DNA of 64,000 nt from NCBI RefSeq assembly GCF_043195195.1, contig NZ_JBAFWT010000001.1, positions 1 through 64,000 on the forward strand, read 5' to 3'. Below are positions 51,045 through 59,721 of the stretch, in pieces. The translations under genes were made by a program, and so were the position numbers. Position 1 is the stretch's first letter, and each line of letters starts with the position of its first letter. Under the pieces are notes generated by a model that was not told where the DNA came from, made no database searches, and saw only the letters and a program-made list of their open reading frames with translations. The stretch is from NCEH01 sp043195195 (GTDB lineage: Bacteria > Pseudomonadota > Alphaproteobacteria > Rhizobiales > Xanthobacteraceae).

Positions 51045-52235
51045 TCACCCCACAATCTTGCGCCATATCTCTTTCAGCCGCGATAGGAACACCGAATAAA
51101 CGAGTGAACCGGCATTCAGCTCGGTCACAACAGGAGCCGACGGCGCACCCTCGCCCTGGCCCAGCCGTGCCTCCAGATTTTGCACGAACGCCGCTACGAG
51201 ACGCCCGGCGATATCCTGCACCAGGCCGGAGCGGCCGAACTGGGCCAGCATGCCGGTGAGCGTATAGCCGATGCTCACATCCACCCGCGTCGCGCGGCCG
51301 TCCTCCACCGGTGTCAACGTGTAGCCGATAAGTCCGCGCGTCGCGGAATTGCTGCGCGTGTCACGCCCGCTCCCGGAAATGCGCCCGGCATGGAGATCAC
51401 TGTCGCGAGTGATATCGGCCATTCCCTGAAACTCGGCCACGATCGGACCGACCTTTACGCGAATTTGCCCTTCCACATGTTCCGGGGTCGGCGTGCCCGT
51501 GAGGGACGCGCCCGGCAGGCAGGCGGCAACCTCATCCACGCGGCCGAAGAAGTCCCACACCACGTCCACGGGGTGAGCGACCACGAAGCTCTGGGGGAAA
51601 CTGGTCTGCGGTACGAAATCGGCGTCCAGCTTGGCGGCCTGCGTGCCGGCGAGCCGGTTCACGGGCGCGGCCGTGGTGGTCTTCTGCACGCTCTCTACGC
51701 GCACTCCGGCATGACCGGCGCCAGCGGGGCCTAGCGCGGTGCGGATGTCCTTGCGGGGAGCTGCGCCACGCGCCCGCCGTTCCTCGATCACCGAGCGCAC
51801 GGCGCGCACGATGCCCACATAACCGGTACAGCGGCACAGGTTTCCGCTCATGGCGACGCGGATCTCGTGCTCGCTGGCATCGGGCAGGCGCAGCACGACG
51901 TCGCGGGCTGAGACGATCATGCCTGGGGTGCAATAGCCGCATTGAAGGCCATGCTCGCGGGTAAAGGCGGCGCGCAGTTCGCCCGCGACCTCGTCGTCGT
52001 TGAGGCCCTCGATGGTCGTGACTTCGGCATTCTCGCAGGCGACGGCATATGTGATGCAGGAACGCACCGGCTCGCCGTCGACGATGATGGTGCAGGCGCC
52101 GCATACACCATGCTCGCAACCGATATGGGTGCCGGTGAGATCATGGGAGTCACGCAGAAAATCGGCGAGATTTGTACGCGGCTCGACATCGGCGCACAGA
52201 GTGCGGGAATTGACGGTGAGGGAAACCAGGGTCAT
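51045..52235 (-). CDS. Molybdenum hydroxylase 2Fe-2S subunit (CoxS-like) fused to a CoxG/SRPBCC domain
   Basis: Residues 1-160 are a complete small subunit: plant-type 2Fe-2S cluster C40, C45, C48, C60 (GCEHGVCGACTIIVDG) and second cluster C99, C102, C134, C136 (QCGYCTPGM, LCRCTGY). An Ala/Pro-rich linker leads to a CoxG-like domain at about 210-350 (FPQSFVVAHPVDVVWDFFGRVDEVAACLPGASL, VEGQIRVKVGPIVAEFQGMADI), a lipid-binding-like fold used in carboxydotrophs to anchor the enzyme. A hydrophobic C-terminal helix (GSLVYSVFLSRLKEIWRKIVG) could touch the membrane. The fusion is unusual; the two are normally separate genes. Its ATG overlaps the coxM-like stop by 4 bases. Confidence 0.9.
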   Translation of the reverse strand: MTLVSLTVNSRTLCADVEPRTNLADFLRDSHDLTGTHIGCEHGVCGACTIIVDGEPVRSCITYAVACENAEVTTIEGLNDDEVAGELRAAFTREHGLQCGYCTPGMIVSARDVVLRLPDASEHEIRVAMSGNLCRCTGYVGIVRAVRSVIEERRARGAAPRKDIRTALGPAGAGHAGVRVESVQKTTTAAPVNRLAGTQAAKLDADFVPQTSFPQSFVVAHPVDVVWDFFGRVDEVAACLPGASLTGTPTPEHVEGQIRVKVGPIVAEFQGMADITRDSDLHAGRISGSGRDTRSNSATRGLIGYTLTPVEDGRATRVDVSIGYTLTGMLAQFGRSGLVQDIAGRLVAAFVQNLEARLGQGEGAPSAPVVTELNAGSLVYSVFLSRLKEIWRKIVG

Positions 52236-53050
52236 GCCGCGTCCGCCTGCTCGAATGCGCGGCGCAGCGCCACCGCGTGCGTCCTGCGGTCCAGCAGGTC
52301 GCCCATGCCTGCGGACTGCGCCACCTCTTCCGCAGCGCCCGTGGAAAAGCCAGCCGGGCTAAACAGCGCCGCGCGCTCGGCAATGACGATCGGGCGCGTC
52401 TCGGTCGCCCCCATCACGGCACGAAAGACGCCGCGCTCCCCGTCGATCAGCACGGCACCGATGGCATGGGCGAATTCCCCGGTCTTGCGGCAGCTCTTGA
52501 AATAGCCCCAGCGCGCGGAAGCACTGCATTTGGGGATACGCACCGCCTCCAGCAATTCTCCGGGATTGAGATCGGCGGCGAGCGCGCCCAGCATATATTG
52601 CTCGACAGGCACTTCACGGACCCCGGTGGGCGCGCGCAAGATCACGCGCGCGCCCACTGCCGCAAGAATTGAAATCCAGTCGGCGGAAGGGTCGGCATGG
52701 GTCAAGCTGCCGCCCACCGTGCCGCGGTTGCGCACCGCACGATAGGCGATGCCCCGGGCAACTGCCGGCAGGGCCCCAGCCGTCACGTCCGGCACCCGGC
52801 GATCCTCGAAATCGGCATGGGTCACGCACGCACCGACGATGATGTGGTCAGCATGGTCTTCAATGCGCTTCAGAGCGGGAATGGCTGTGATGTCCACCAG
52901 CAGTTCCGGCTGCACCAAACGCATATTGAGCATTGGGCCGAGGGATTGGCCGCCGGCGATGATCTTCACCACCCGGCCCTCGTCCTGCAGCAGGGCCAAA
53001 GCGGCGTCGATCTCGACCGGGCGCTCGTAATCGAAACGGACGGGCTTCAT
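52232..53050 (-). CDS. Molybdenum hydroxylase FAD subunit (CoxM-like)
   Basis: The 272-residue protein has the two FAD motifs of the medium subunit: KIIAGGQSLGPMLNMRL and NRGTVGGSLTHADPSAD. It passes electrons from the 2Fe-2S subunit to the acceptor. It overlaps its neighbours by 4 bases on each side, so the L-M-S order is tightly coupled on the minus strand. Confidence 0.94.
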   Translation of the reverse strand: MKPVRFDYERPVEIDAALALLQDEGRVVKIIAGGQSLGPMLNMRLVQPELLVDITAIPALKRIEDHADHIIVGACVTHADFEDRRVPDVTAGALPAVARGIAYRAVRNRGTVGGSLTHADPSADWISILAAVGARVILRAPTGVREVPVEQYMLGALAADLNPGELLEAVRIPKCSASARWGYFKSCRKTGEFAHAIGAVLIDGERGVFRAVMGATETRPIVIAERAALFSPAGFSTGAAEEVAQSAGMGDLLDRRTHAVALRRAFEQADAA

Positions 53051-55416
53051 GCGGCGCTCCCCGCAGGTTGAGCCAAAATTGGCCCGCGCGCCGCCTTGGC
53101 GGCCTCGATGGCTTCCAGGATGCGGCGCGGCGTGATGGGCGAATGCAGCAGTTCGGCCCCGAAACCCTTCAGCGCATCGTTGACCGCATTACCGATGGCC
53201 GCCGGCGGGGCGATGGCCCCACCCTCGCCGATGCCCTTCACCCCGAACTCGGTATAAGGCGCGAGGAATTCCATATGGTCGAGCCGCGGCTCCGGCACCT
53301 CAGTGGGGCCAGGCAGGAGATAATCGGCGAAGGTGGAGGCGAGTGGCTGACCCGAGGCGTCGAACTGCATTTCCTCGTAGAGGGCCGTACCGATGCCCTG
53401 GGCGAGACCGCCGTAGATCTGGCCGTCCACGACCATGGGGTTCACCAGCTTGCCGCCGTCCTCGACGATCACGTAGTCGAGGATCTCAACCCCGCCAAGC
53501 TCGGGATCCACCGCCACCAGCGCCACATGAGCCGCATAGGAGAAGGTGCCAGTATCGCGCACCGGCTTGTAGCCGACGGTGGATTCGAGCCCATGGGGAT
53601 CGATGCCGGCCGGCAGGTCCTGCGGCCGGCGATACCAGGTGTGGGCGATCTCCTTCAAGGTCACCGAACCGGAGGGCGCGACGGCGCAGCCGTCTTTGAT
53701 CACCACCTCCGCCGGGTCCGCCTGGAGCAGATGGGCCCCGATCTTCGCCGCCAGGGCTGCCACCTCCCTGCACGCGGTCGCCACAGCACCGCCCGCCATC
53801 ACCATCGAGCGCGAGCCCCAGCTGCCGGTGGAATAAGGCGTGTATTCGGTATCGCCATGCACCAGCTTGATTCGGGCGGTGTCGATGCCGAGCACTTCGT
53901 TAGCCACCTGCGCGAAGGTGGTCTCCATGCTCTGGCCATGGGAATGCACGCCGACGCGCAATTCCAGCCCACCGTCCGGGGTCATGCGGGCGGTCGCCTG
54001 CTCATGGCCCGGCACCATGGGGATGCCCCAGCCGGAATAGACCGAGGTGCCGTGCGCCCCCTGTTCGCAATAGATGGAATGGCCGATACCGATCAGCCGC
54101 CCGTCCGCCTCGCCCTTCGACTGGCGCGCGCGCACCTCATCAAGCCGAGCCATGGCGATGGCGCGGTTCAGCGCCTGTGGATAGTCGCCGCTGTCGAAAT
54201 GCTTCTTGGTGATGTTGTCGAACGGCATCTGCTCGGGCCGCACCAGATTCTTCAGCCGCAGTTCGTGCGGCTCCATGCCGATCTCGCGGGCAATGGCGTC
54301 CAGCACCAGTTCGAGCGCGAAACACACCCCGGTGCGCGCCACGCCCCGATACGGAAGGATCGGGCATTTGTTAGTGGCGACCGACCAGGTGCGGCAGCGA
54401 TAGGCGGGGAAATCGTACGGGCCGGGCAGGATGCTCACCACCTGCGCGGCCTCCAGGCACGCCGAGAAGGGATAGGAGGAATAGGCGCCGGAATCGACGA
54501 TCGCTTCGCAGTCGATGCCCCGCAGCGTGCCGTCGCGGTCGGCATAGGCGGTGATGGAATAATGATGCTCGCGGCAATTGGCGCCAGCGGTCAGGCTTTC
54601 GCGCCGGTCCTCGATCCAGCGCACGGGATGGCCGAGGCGCATGGCGAGCCAGGAGAGACAGATGTCTTCGGGCAGCAGAATTCCCTTGTAGCCAAAGCCG
54701 CCGCCGACATCGGGCGAGATGATGCGGATCTGCTCCTGGTTGAGACCCAGGCACTCGGCCAGACCATTGCGCACGATGTGCGGCATCTGGCTGCCGGTGT
54801 AGAGGACGAGCTGTTCCTTGCGATGGTCCCAGTGCGCGACCGTCCCGCGCCCCTCCATGGGCGCCATGCTCTGGCGCGCGGTGGATATGGTCCGGGTGAT
54901 TTTGACGGGGGCGTCGAGCGCCTTCTCGATGTCCACTTCCATGAAGCTTTCAAGGAAGACGTTGTCGCCCCAATGCTCGTGCACCAAAGCGCTGCCGCTT
55001 TCGCGCGCCTTCACCATGTCGTGGACGGCGGGAAGCTCTTCCAAGTCCAGCTCGATGGCGGCGGCAATATCCTCGGCCTGGGCGCGCGTGGCGGCGACAC
55101 ACATGGCAAGCAGCTCGCCCACCTGGCGCACCTTGTCGGTGGCGAGCGGCCATTGCTCGGAGACTTTGAATCCCGGAAGCGCGGTCACTGCGCGTATCGG
55201 CTTGACGCCGACCATGGCATCGGCGGCGAAGGCGACGTCGCGATAGGCCTCGGGAATATGGATATCTTGGATACGGGCATGGGCCAGCGGGCTGCGCACG
55301 AATGCCACGTCCCTCAGCCCCGGCAGGCGGATATCCGCCACGAACTGGCCGCGTCCGCGCAGGAAGCGATCGTCCTCCTTGCGCGGGAGACGCGCCCCGA
55401 CACCCTGCTTCGTCAT
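53047..55416 (-). CDS. Molybdenum hydroxylase large subunit (CoxL-like, not form I CO dehydrogenase)
   Basis: The 789-residue protein is the molybdopterin-cytosine-dinucleotide subunit of the xanthine dehydrogenase/CoxL family: GSQMPHIVRNGLAECL, DVGGGFGYKGILLPED, YRGVARTGVCFALELVLDAIA, and the C-terminal catalytic Glu in VKGIGEGGAIAPPAAIGNAVNDAL. The active-site loop reads PYRGVART, not the AYxCSFR of true CO dehydrogenase, so CO oxidation is unlikely. It should hydroxylate an aldehyde, purine, pyridine or similar carbon; the substrate cannot be identified. It is the first gene of the coxL-M-S(G) operon. Maturation genes (CoxDEF, MocA) are not in the window. Confidence 0.93.
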   Translation of the reverse strand: MTKQGVGARLPRKEDDRFLRGRGQFVADIRLPGLRDVAFVRSPLAHARIQDIHIPEAYRDVAFAADAMVGVKPIRAVTALPGFKVSEQWPLATDKVRQVGELLAMCVAATRAQAEDIAAAIELDLEELPAVHDMVKARESGSALVHEHWGDNVFLESFMEVDIEKALDAPVKITRTISTARQSMAPMEGRGTVAHWDHRKEQLVLYTGSQMPHIVRNGLAECLGLNQEQIRIISPDVGGGFGYKGILLPEDICLSWLAMRLGHPVRWIEDRRESLTAGANCREHHYSITAYADRDGTLRGIDCEAIVDSGAYSSYPFSACLEAAQVVSILPGPYDFPAYRCRTWSVATNKCPILPYRGVARTGVCFALELVLDAIAREIGMEPHELRLKNLVRPEQMPFDNITKKHFDSGDYPQALNRAIAMARLDEVRARQSKGEADGRLIGIGHSIYCEQGAHGTSVYSGWGIPMVPGHEQATARMTPDGGLELRVGVHSHGQSMETTFAQVANEVLGIDTARIKLVHGDTEYTPYSTGSWGSRSMVMAGGAVATACREVAALAAKIGAHLLQADPAEVVIKDGCAVAPSGSVTLKEIAHTWYRRPQDLPAGIDPHGLESTVGYKPVRDTGTFSYAAHVALVAVDPELGGVEILDYVIVEDGGKLVNPMVVDGQIYGGLAQGIGTALYEEMQFDASGQPLASTFADYLLPGPTEVPEPRLDHMEFLAPYTEFGVKGIGEGGAIAPPAAIGNAVNDALKGFGAELLHSPITPRRILEAIEAAKAARGPILAQPAGSAA

Positions 55417-55512
55417 CGCGTTCTCACCCTTGCGCCATGCCCAACCCCGGCCCGCGCATCATGGCCGGAGATATGTTCGTGCGGGCCGTCGCCGCATCCT
55501 GCGGCCGCCGTG

Positions 55513-55562
55513 AAAAAAGCGGGGCATCGACAGTGTCAGGCGCTGGCCTGCCGATGCCCCGC
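55513..55562 (-). terminator. Rho-independent terminator after the solute-binding-protein gene
   Basis: On the minus strand GCGGGGCATCG and CGATGCCCCGC form a perfect 11-bp stem, with a smaller GC-rich repeat in the loop, followed at once by TTTTTT (55518-55513). It isolates the binding-protein gene from the coxL operon downstream. Confidence 0.85.
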
Positions 55563-55618
55563 CCAGCCGGAAAGAGCGGGGGTTCAGGGGCCCCTTCCGG
55601 ATCAGTGAACGACTTGGA

Positions 55619-56782
55619 TCAGTGGGCGACCTGGATTTTGCCGTCCACGATCTTCACGATATAGGTCGCCGGGCTGCTCTGGCCGCTCTCGCGACCTTCG
55701 GGACCGGCCTTCGCGAACACGATCTTGCCGTTGAGGCCAGGCACTTCCACCTTCCAGAGGGCCTCGGTGATCTTGGCCGGATCGGCGCTGCCCGCCTTGG
55801 TGATGGCCGCGGCGATTACATTGATGCCGTCATAGCCGCGGAAGCTCTCGGTCAGGCCGGCCATAGGAAGGCCCTTCTTCTTCCAGGCTTCCACGAACGC
55901 CTTGGCGCGATCCGGATAAGGCGTGGCATCGGGCGACCAGGGCGTGAAGAACAGCAGGTGATAGGTGCCGTTGGCGGCCGTGCCAGCCTGTTCGGCAAGC
56001 TGGTCCGGGCTCTGCGAGCCACCGGTGGTAATGATCTGCTTCTTGAGGCCCAGCGCCTGGGCCTGCTTCAGCACCAGGGTTAGCTGCTCCACGGCGGTGG
56101 TTACGATCAGCGTATCGCTGTCGGACGCCTTGATCTTGGCGAGTTGGGCGCTCAGGTCCTGTGCACCCTGGTCCATGGTCTCCACAGTGCCAACCTGGAT
56201 GCCCTTATCCTTGAACATCGCCGAGAAGTCGCTCGCGGTGCCACGACCCCAGTCGTTATTCACCACCAGAAAGTCGGCCTTCTTGATCTTGAAGCCGTCG
56301 ATCACCTTCGCGAAATTCGCCGCTTCCAGCGACGAAGGCGCGGAGATGCGAAACACGTAGGGATTGCCCTGAAGGGTAATCTTGGAGGAGGAGGAGGTCT
56401 CCACCACCATTGGTATGTTGTACTGCATCAGCTTGGGCATGACGGCGAGGGTGAGGCTGGAACCCCAGGCACCAAGCATGACCGGCACCTTGTCGCGCAC
56501 GATCAGCTTTTCCGCGACAGCGGCCGCCTCGGTGGGATTGCTCTTATTGTCCTCGACGATGAGGTTGAGCTTCTTACCAAGCACGCCGCCCTTGGCATTG
56601 ATCTCCTCGACTGCAATCTTCGCGCCGTCCGCAACGAAATTGCCCGAAGCCGCGAAAGCGCCCGTGAGGGGCATGTTGACGCCAATGGAAATGTCCTGGG
56701 CCGCCGCCGGAAGGGCGACCACTAAGGACAATCCCAATGCGCAGGCGGCAGACGTCAGAAATCCGGATTTGAGCTTCGCCAT
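55619..56782 (-). CDS. Branched-chain-amino-acid-type ABC solute-binding protein (LivK-like), orphan
   Basis: The 387-residue protein has a Sec signal (MAKLKSGFLTSAACALGLSL...ALPAAA) and a type I periplasmic binding fold: ISIGVNMPLTGAFAASGNFVADGAKIAVEEINAKGGVLGKKL, VPVMLGAWGSSLTLAVMPK. It may bind an amino acid or aromatic acid. No liv-type permease or ATPase gene is in the window, so it either serves a transporter encoded elsewhere or feeds a sensor. It lies between the coxL operon (same strand, strong terminator between) and the F420 operon (divergent). Confidence 0.9.
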   Translation of the reverse strand: MAKLKSGFLTSAACALGLSLVVALPAAAQDISIGVNMPLTGAFAASGNFVADGAKIAVEEINAKGGVLGKKLNLIVEDNKSNPTEAAAVAEKLIVRDKVPVMLGAWGSSLTLAVMPKLMQYNIPMVVETSSSSKITLQGNPYVFRISAPSSLEAANFAKVIDGFKIKKADFLVVNNDWGRGTASDFSAMFKDKGIQVGTVETMDQGAQDLSAQLAKIKASDSDTLIVTTAVEQLTLVLKQAQALGLKKQIITTGGSQSPDQLAEQAGTAANGTYHLLFFTPWSPDATPYPDRAKAFVEAWKKKGLPMAGLTESFRGYDGINVIAAAITKAGSADPAKITEALWKVEVPGLNGKIVFAKAGPEGRESGQSSPATYIVKIVDGKIQVAH

Positions 56783-57261
56783 GTCACCGATCCTCAGAAG
56801 GAAGTTATCTTATCTTTGTTGAAGCACTGACATCGTCTTGCTGCGATGAATAGGCGTTAAACGGCCCTCATGACACGCATGACGGACGTGTGCGCCGTCG
56901 GAAACTATCCGAAAACCAGCGTCGGACGTCAATCATTCTATATACCATCAGATAGGAAAACTCCTTCTGTCAAGACTCTCTTGCGTAATCCTCCAAGGAG
57001 GTGCAGCATTTTTTTAGGGCATATAGGGCATGAGGCGCCCCGGCTCACGGCAAACGCCTTGATAAATAATTGAAATTGCAAGATTTTCAGCGTCAGTTTT
57101 GGGGTTCCGAACAGGGACCAAATGCGATTGAAAAATTGAGTTGTCTTATCATTCTGTTTATAGCACCATTCGATTGTATCGAGACCTAAATCTCCTGGGC
57201 GAATGCGCCTGCGCTCCGCCTCAAGGGATTGTCCCAACTCAAAAAATCAGGAAAAGAGCCC
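56783..57261. promoter_or_regulatory. Divergent control region of the binding-protein gene and F420 operon
   Basis: The 479 bases are AT-richer than their surroundings and contain no gene I can support. GTTATCTTATC at 56804-56814 and GTTGTCTTATC at 57140-57150 are near-identical, one at each side. The second is joined to AAAATTGAGTTGT (57132-57144), which also occurs upstream of the Lrp gene. A small hairpin CCTCC-AA-GGAGG followed by TGCAGCATTTTTTT lies at about 56991-57016 and looks like a weak plus-strand terminator. Confidence 0.5.
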
Positions 57262-57927
57262 ATGCCCGGCGACGCCAAGCCCATTATCGGCATTCTCGGA
57301 GGAACGGGCGACCTCGGGTCGGGTCTGGCCAAATCCTGGGCGGCCGCGGGCTACAGCGTGGTGATTGGTTCGCGCAGCGCCGAGAAGGCCGCCGAAGCCG
57401 CCGCTGCCATGGGGCCCGGAGCGCGTGGCGCGGACAATATCGGCGCTGCCAGTGCGGCCGACATCATTGTGCTCGCCGTGCCGTTTTCGAGTCATGAGGC
57501 GACGCTTCTGGACGTGCGCGAGGCCGTGCAGGGCAAGATCGTGGTGGATGCTGCCGTGCCCCTGGTGCCGCCCAAGGTTTCCACTGTCCAGCTTCCCGCC
57601 GAAGGCTCGGCGGCTCAGATCGCGCAGGGTCTCCTGGGCGAAGGCGTGCGCGTGGTCTCCGCCTTTCATAATGTCGGCGCCACCAAGCTGCACGGTGGCG
57701 GCAAGGCCGATTGCGATGTGCTGGTGTTCGGCAATGACAAGGATGCCCGCGACCAGGTGATCGTGCTCGCCGGCGTGGTGGCGACGCGCGGCGTAGACGG
57801 GGGTGTACTGGCCAATTCCGCCGCCGCGGAGGCCCTGACCTCGGTGCTGATCGGCATCAACCGCCGTTACAAGGTGCCGGGCGCGGGCATCCGCATCACC
57901 GGCCTCGACATTCCCGCAGTGGGCTGA
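57262..57927 (+). CDS. npdG: NADPH:F420 oxidoreductase-like protein
   Basis: The 221-residue protein starts with an NADP-binding loop (IIGILGGTGDLGSGLAKSWAAAGYSVVIGSRSAEKA; the SR pair suits NADP). It continues DIIVLAVPFSSHEATL and VVSAFHNVGATKL, as in archaeal and actinobacterial F420-dependent NADP reductases (Fno/NpdG). It transfers hydride between NADPH and F420, and here probably supplies F420H2. AGGAAA lies upstream of the ATG. It is the first gene of the F420 operon, 7 bases before cofE. Confidence 0.88.
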   Translation: MPGDAKPIIGILGGTGDLGSGLAKSWAAAGYSVVIGSRSAEKAAEAAAAMGPGARGADNIGAASAADIIVLAVPFSSHEATLLDVREAVQGKIVVDAAVPLVPPKVSTVQLPAEGSAAQIAQGLLGEGVRVVSAFHNVGATKLHGGGKADCDVLVFGNDKDARDQVIVLAGVVATRGVDGGVLANSAAAEALTSVLIGINRRYKVPGAGIRITGLDIPAVG

Positions 57928-57934
57928 ACCTGTC

Positions 57935-58702
57935 ATGACCGCGCCCGCTTTGTCCCTGCACGCTTTACCGGGGATTCCCCTGGTGGAGCCGGGCGACGAC
58001 CTCGCCGCGCTGCTTGGCGCGGCGCTGGAGGAAAGCGGGCTCGGGCTTTGCGACGGCGACATCCTCGTAGTCGCCCAGAAGATCGTCTCGAAAGCCGAGG
58101 GGCGCTATCTCGCTCTTGCCGACGTAACGCCCTCTGCGCGCGCGACCGAAATCGCCGTGCGCCTAGGCAAGGACCCGCGCCATGTGGAAGTCGTGCTTGG
58201 CGAATCTTCCGAGATCGTGCGGGAGGGGCCGCATGTCCTGGTGGTCGCCCACATCCTCGGCTTCGTCATGGCGAATGCGGGCGTCGACGAATCCAACATC
58301 GATCATACCGACGGCGCGCGCGTTCTGCTGCTTCCGCGCGATCCCGATGGCTCTGCCGCGGAATTGAAAGCCAAGCTCGACACCCGCTTCGGGGTCCGCG
58401 CCGGCATCGTCATCAACGACAGTTTCGGCCGCCCCTGGCGGAACGGGGTCATCGGCGTCGCGCTGGGTGCGGCGGGCGTGCCAGCGCTGGTGGATATGGT
58501 GGGCGCGCCGGACCTGTTCGGCCGCACCATGCGGGTGACGGAAATCGCCGTGGCGGACGAGCTTGCCGCTGCAGGCTCGCTCCTCATGGGCCAGGGCGAC
58601 GAGGGCCTACCCGCCGTATTGGTACGCGGCTATCGCCGCGTTGCGCCGGAACGCCCTGCCGCAGCCCTGATCCGCCCCCGCGAACGCGATATGTTCCGAT
58701 GA
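57935..58702 (+). CDS. cofE: Coenzyme F420-0:L-glutamate ligase
   Basis: The 255-residue protein has the CofE/FbiB-N signatures GDILVVAQKIVSKAEGRYLAL, VMANAGVDESNID and GIVINDSFGRPWRNGVIGVALGAAGVPAL. It adds L-glutamates to F420-0 with GTP. Bacterial FbiB often has an extra C-terminal nitroreductase-like domain that reduces dehydro-F420; this short form lacks it, so that step must be done elsewhere or is not needed. The stop overlaps the cofD start (ATGA). Confidence 0.92.
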   Translation: MTAPALSLHALPGIPLVEPGDDLAALLGAALEESGLGLCDGDILVVAQKIVSKAEGRYLALADVTPSARATEIAVRLGKDPRHVEVVLGESSEIVREGPHVLVVAHILGFVMANAGVDESNIDHTDGARVLLLPRDPDGSAAELKAKLDTRFGVRAGIVINDSFGRPWRNGVIGVALGAAGVPALVDMVGAPDLFGRTMRVTEIAVADELAAAGSLLMGQGDEGLPAVLVRGYRRVAPERPAAALIRPRERDMFR

Positions 58703-59721
58703 ATGTTCCGATGAACGCGCCCCTCGCCGCGCCGCCGCTCCGCTCCGGGCCCATTGTCGCTTTGTGTGGCGGCGTAGGCGGCGCCAAGCTCGCCCTCGGC
58801 CTGGAGCGGGAATTCGGCGCGGACGTATCCCTGATCATCAATACCGGCGACGATTTCGAGCATCTCGGCCTGTTCATCTCGCCGGACCTGGACAGCGTGC
58901 TCTACAAGCTGAGCGGCCTCAGCGACGAGGGGCGCGGCTGGGGCCGGGCGGACGAGACATGGAATTTCATGGCATCCCTTGGTGAGCTTGGCGGGGAAAC
59001 CTGGTTCCAGCTCGGCGACCGCGACCTTGCCGTGCATGTGGAGCGCACGCGGCGCCTGCACCTTGGGGAAAGCCTGACGCAGGTGACGGATTCACTGCGC
59101 GCGCGTCTCGGGATTTCCGCCCGCCTGCTGCCCATGAGCGATGCGCCGGTGCACACCCTGGTGCACACCGATGAGGGCATCCTGCCGTTCCAGCGCTATT
59201 TCGTGGAGCGCCGCTGCGCCCCGGCCGTCACCGGCTTCGCCTTCGAGGGTGCCCGCACGGCCCAACCGACGCGGGACGTCCTGGCCGCGCTCGCCGCACC
59301 TGACCTTCGAGCCGTGGTGATCTGTCCTTCCAACCCCTATCTCAGCATCGATCCCATCCTCGCCGTTCCCAGCCTGCGCGCCGCGCTTGCAGCCGTGCGG
59401 GCGCCCATCGTCGCGGTCTCCCCCATCATCGGCGGGCAGGCGATCAAAGGCCCGACCGCCAAGATCATGGCCGAGCTGAAGGTGCCCGCAACCTCGGCGG
59501 CCATCGCCTCCCATTACGGTTCGCTGATCGATGGCCTGGTGATCGACTCCGCCGACCGAGACGAGCGGGCGCGGATCGCAACGCCGGTGGAAGCCGTGCA
59601 AACCTTGATGAAAAGCGCCGAGGACAGCGCCCAATTGGCACGCGACGTGCTGCGCTTTGCCGATGTGCTGGCTACGGCGGGCGCGGTCATCCATTCCGAC
59701 AGGAAGGCGGTGGGCCAATGA
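58699..59721 (+). CDS. cofD: 2-phospho-L-lactate transferase (F420 assembly)
   Basis: The 340-residue protein has the CofD/FbiA pattern IVALCGGVGGAKLALGLEREF, LIINTGDDFEHLGLFISPDLDSVLY, NFMASLGELGGETWFQLGDRDLAVHVERTRRL, and VAVSPIIGGQAIKGPTAKIM. It joins the activated lactyl/enolpyruvyl/glyceryl phosphate to the deazaflavin Fo, making F420-0 or its dehydro form. The ATG at 58699 overlaps the cofE stop; the start region contains a small tandem repeat (ATGTTCCGATGA twice in part), giving MNVPMNAP. Confidence 0.93.
   Translation: MNVPMNAPLAAPPLRSGPIVALCGGVGGAKLALGLEREFGADVSLIINTGDDFEHLGLFISPDLDSVLYKLSGLSDEGRGWGRADETWNFMASLGELGGETWFQLGDRDLAVHVERTRRLHLGESLTQVTDSLRARLGISARLLPMSDAPVHTLVHTDEGILPFQRYFVERRCAPAVTGFAFEGARTAQPTRDVLAALAAPDLRAVVICPSNPYLSIDPILAVPSLRAALAAVRAPIVAVSPIIGGQAIKGPTAKIMAELKVPATSAAIASHYGSLIDGLVIDSADRDERARIATPVEAVQTLMKSAEDSAQLARDVLRFADVLATAGAVIHSDRKAVGQ

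Noticed and set aside
53047..55416. Aerobic carbon monoxide dehydrogenase
   Set aside because: The active-site loop is PYRGVART and lacks the AYxCSFR signature of form I CO dehydrogenase, and no cox maturation genes are present.
53068..55608. 846-codon plus-strand open frame
   Set aside because: It is antisense to the coxL-like gene, which has unmistakable family motifs. The plus-strand product is low-complexity and unrelated to any family.
56938..57237. 99-codon minus-strand frame in the F420 promoter region
   Set aside because: Although it contains CPICPKK, it lacks codon bias and a ribosome site and covers the probable promoter. No family was recognised.
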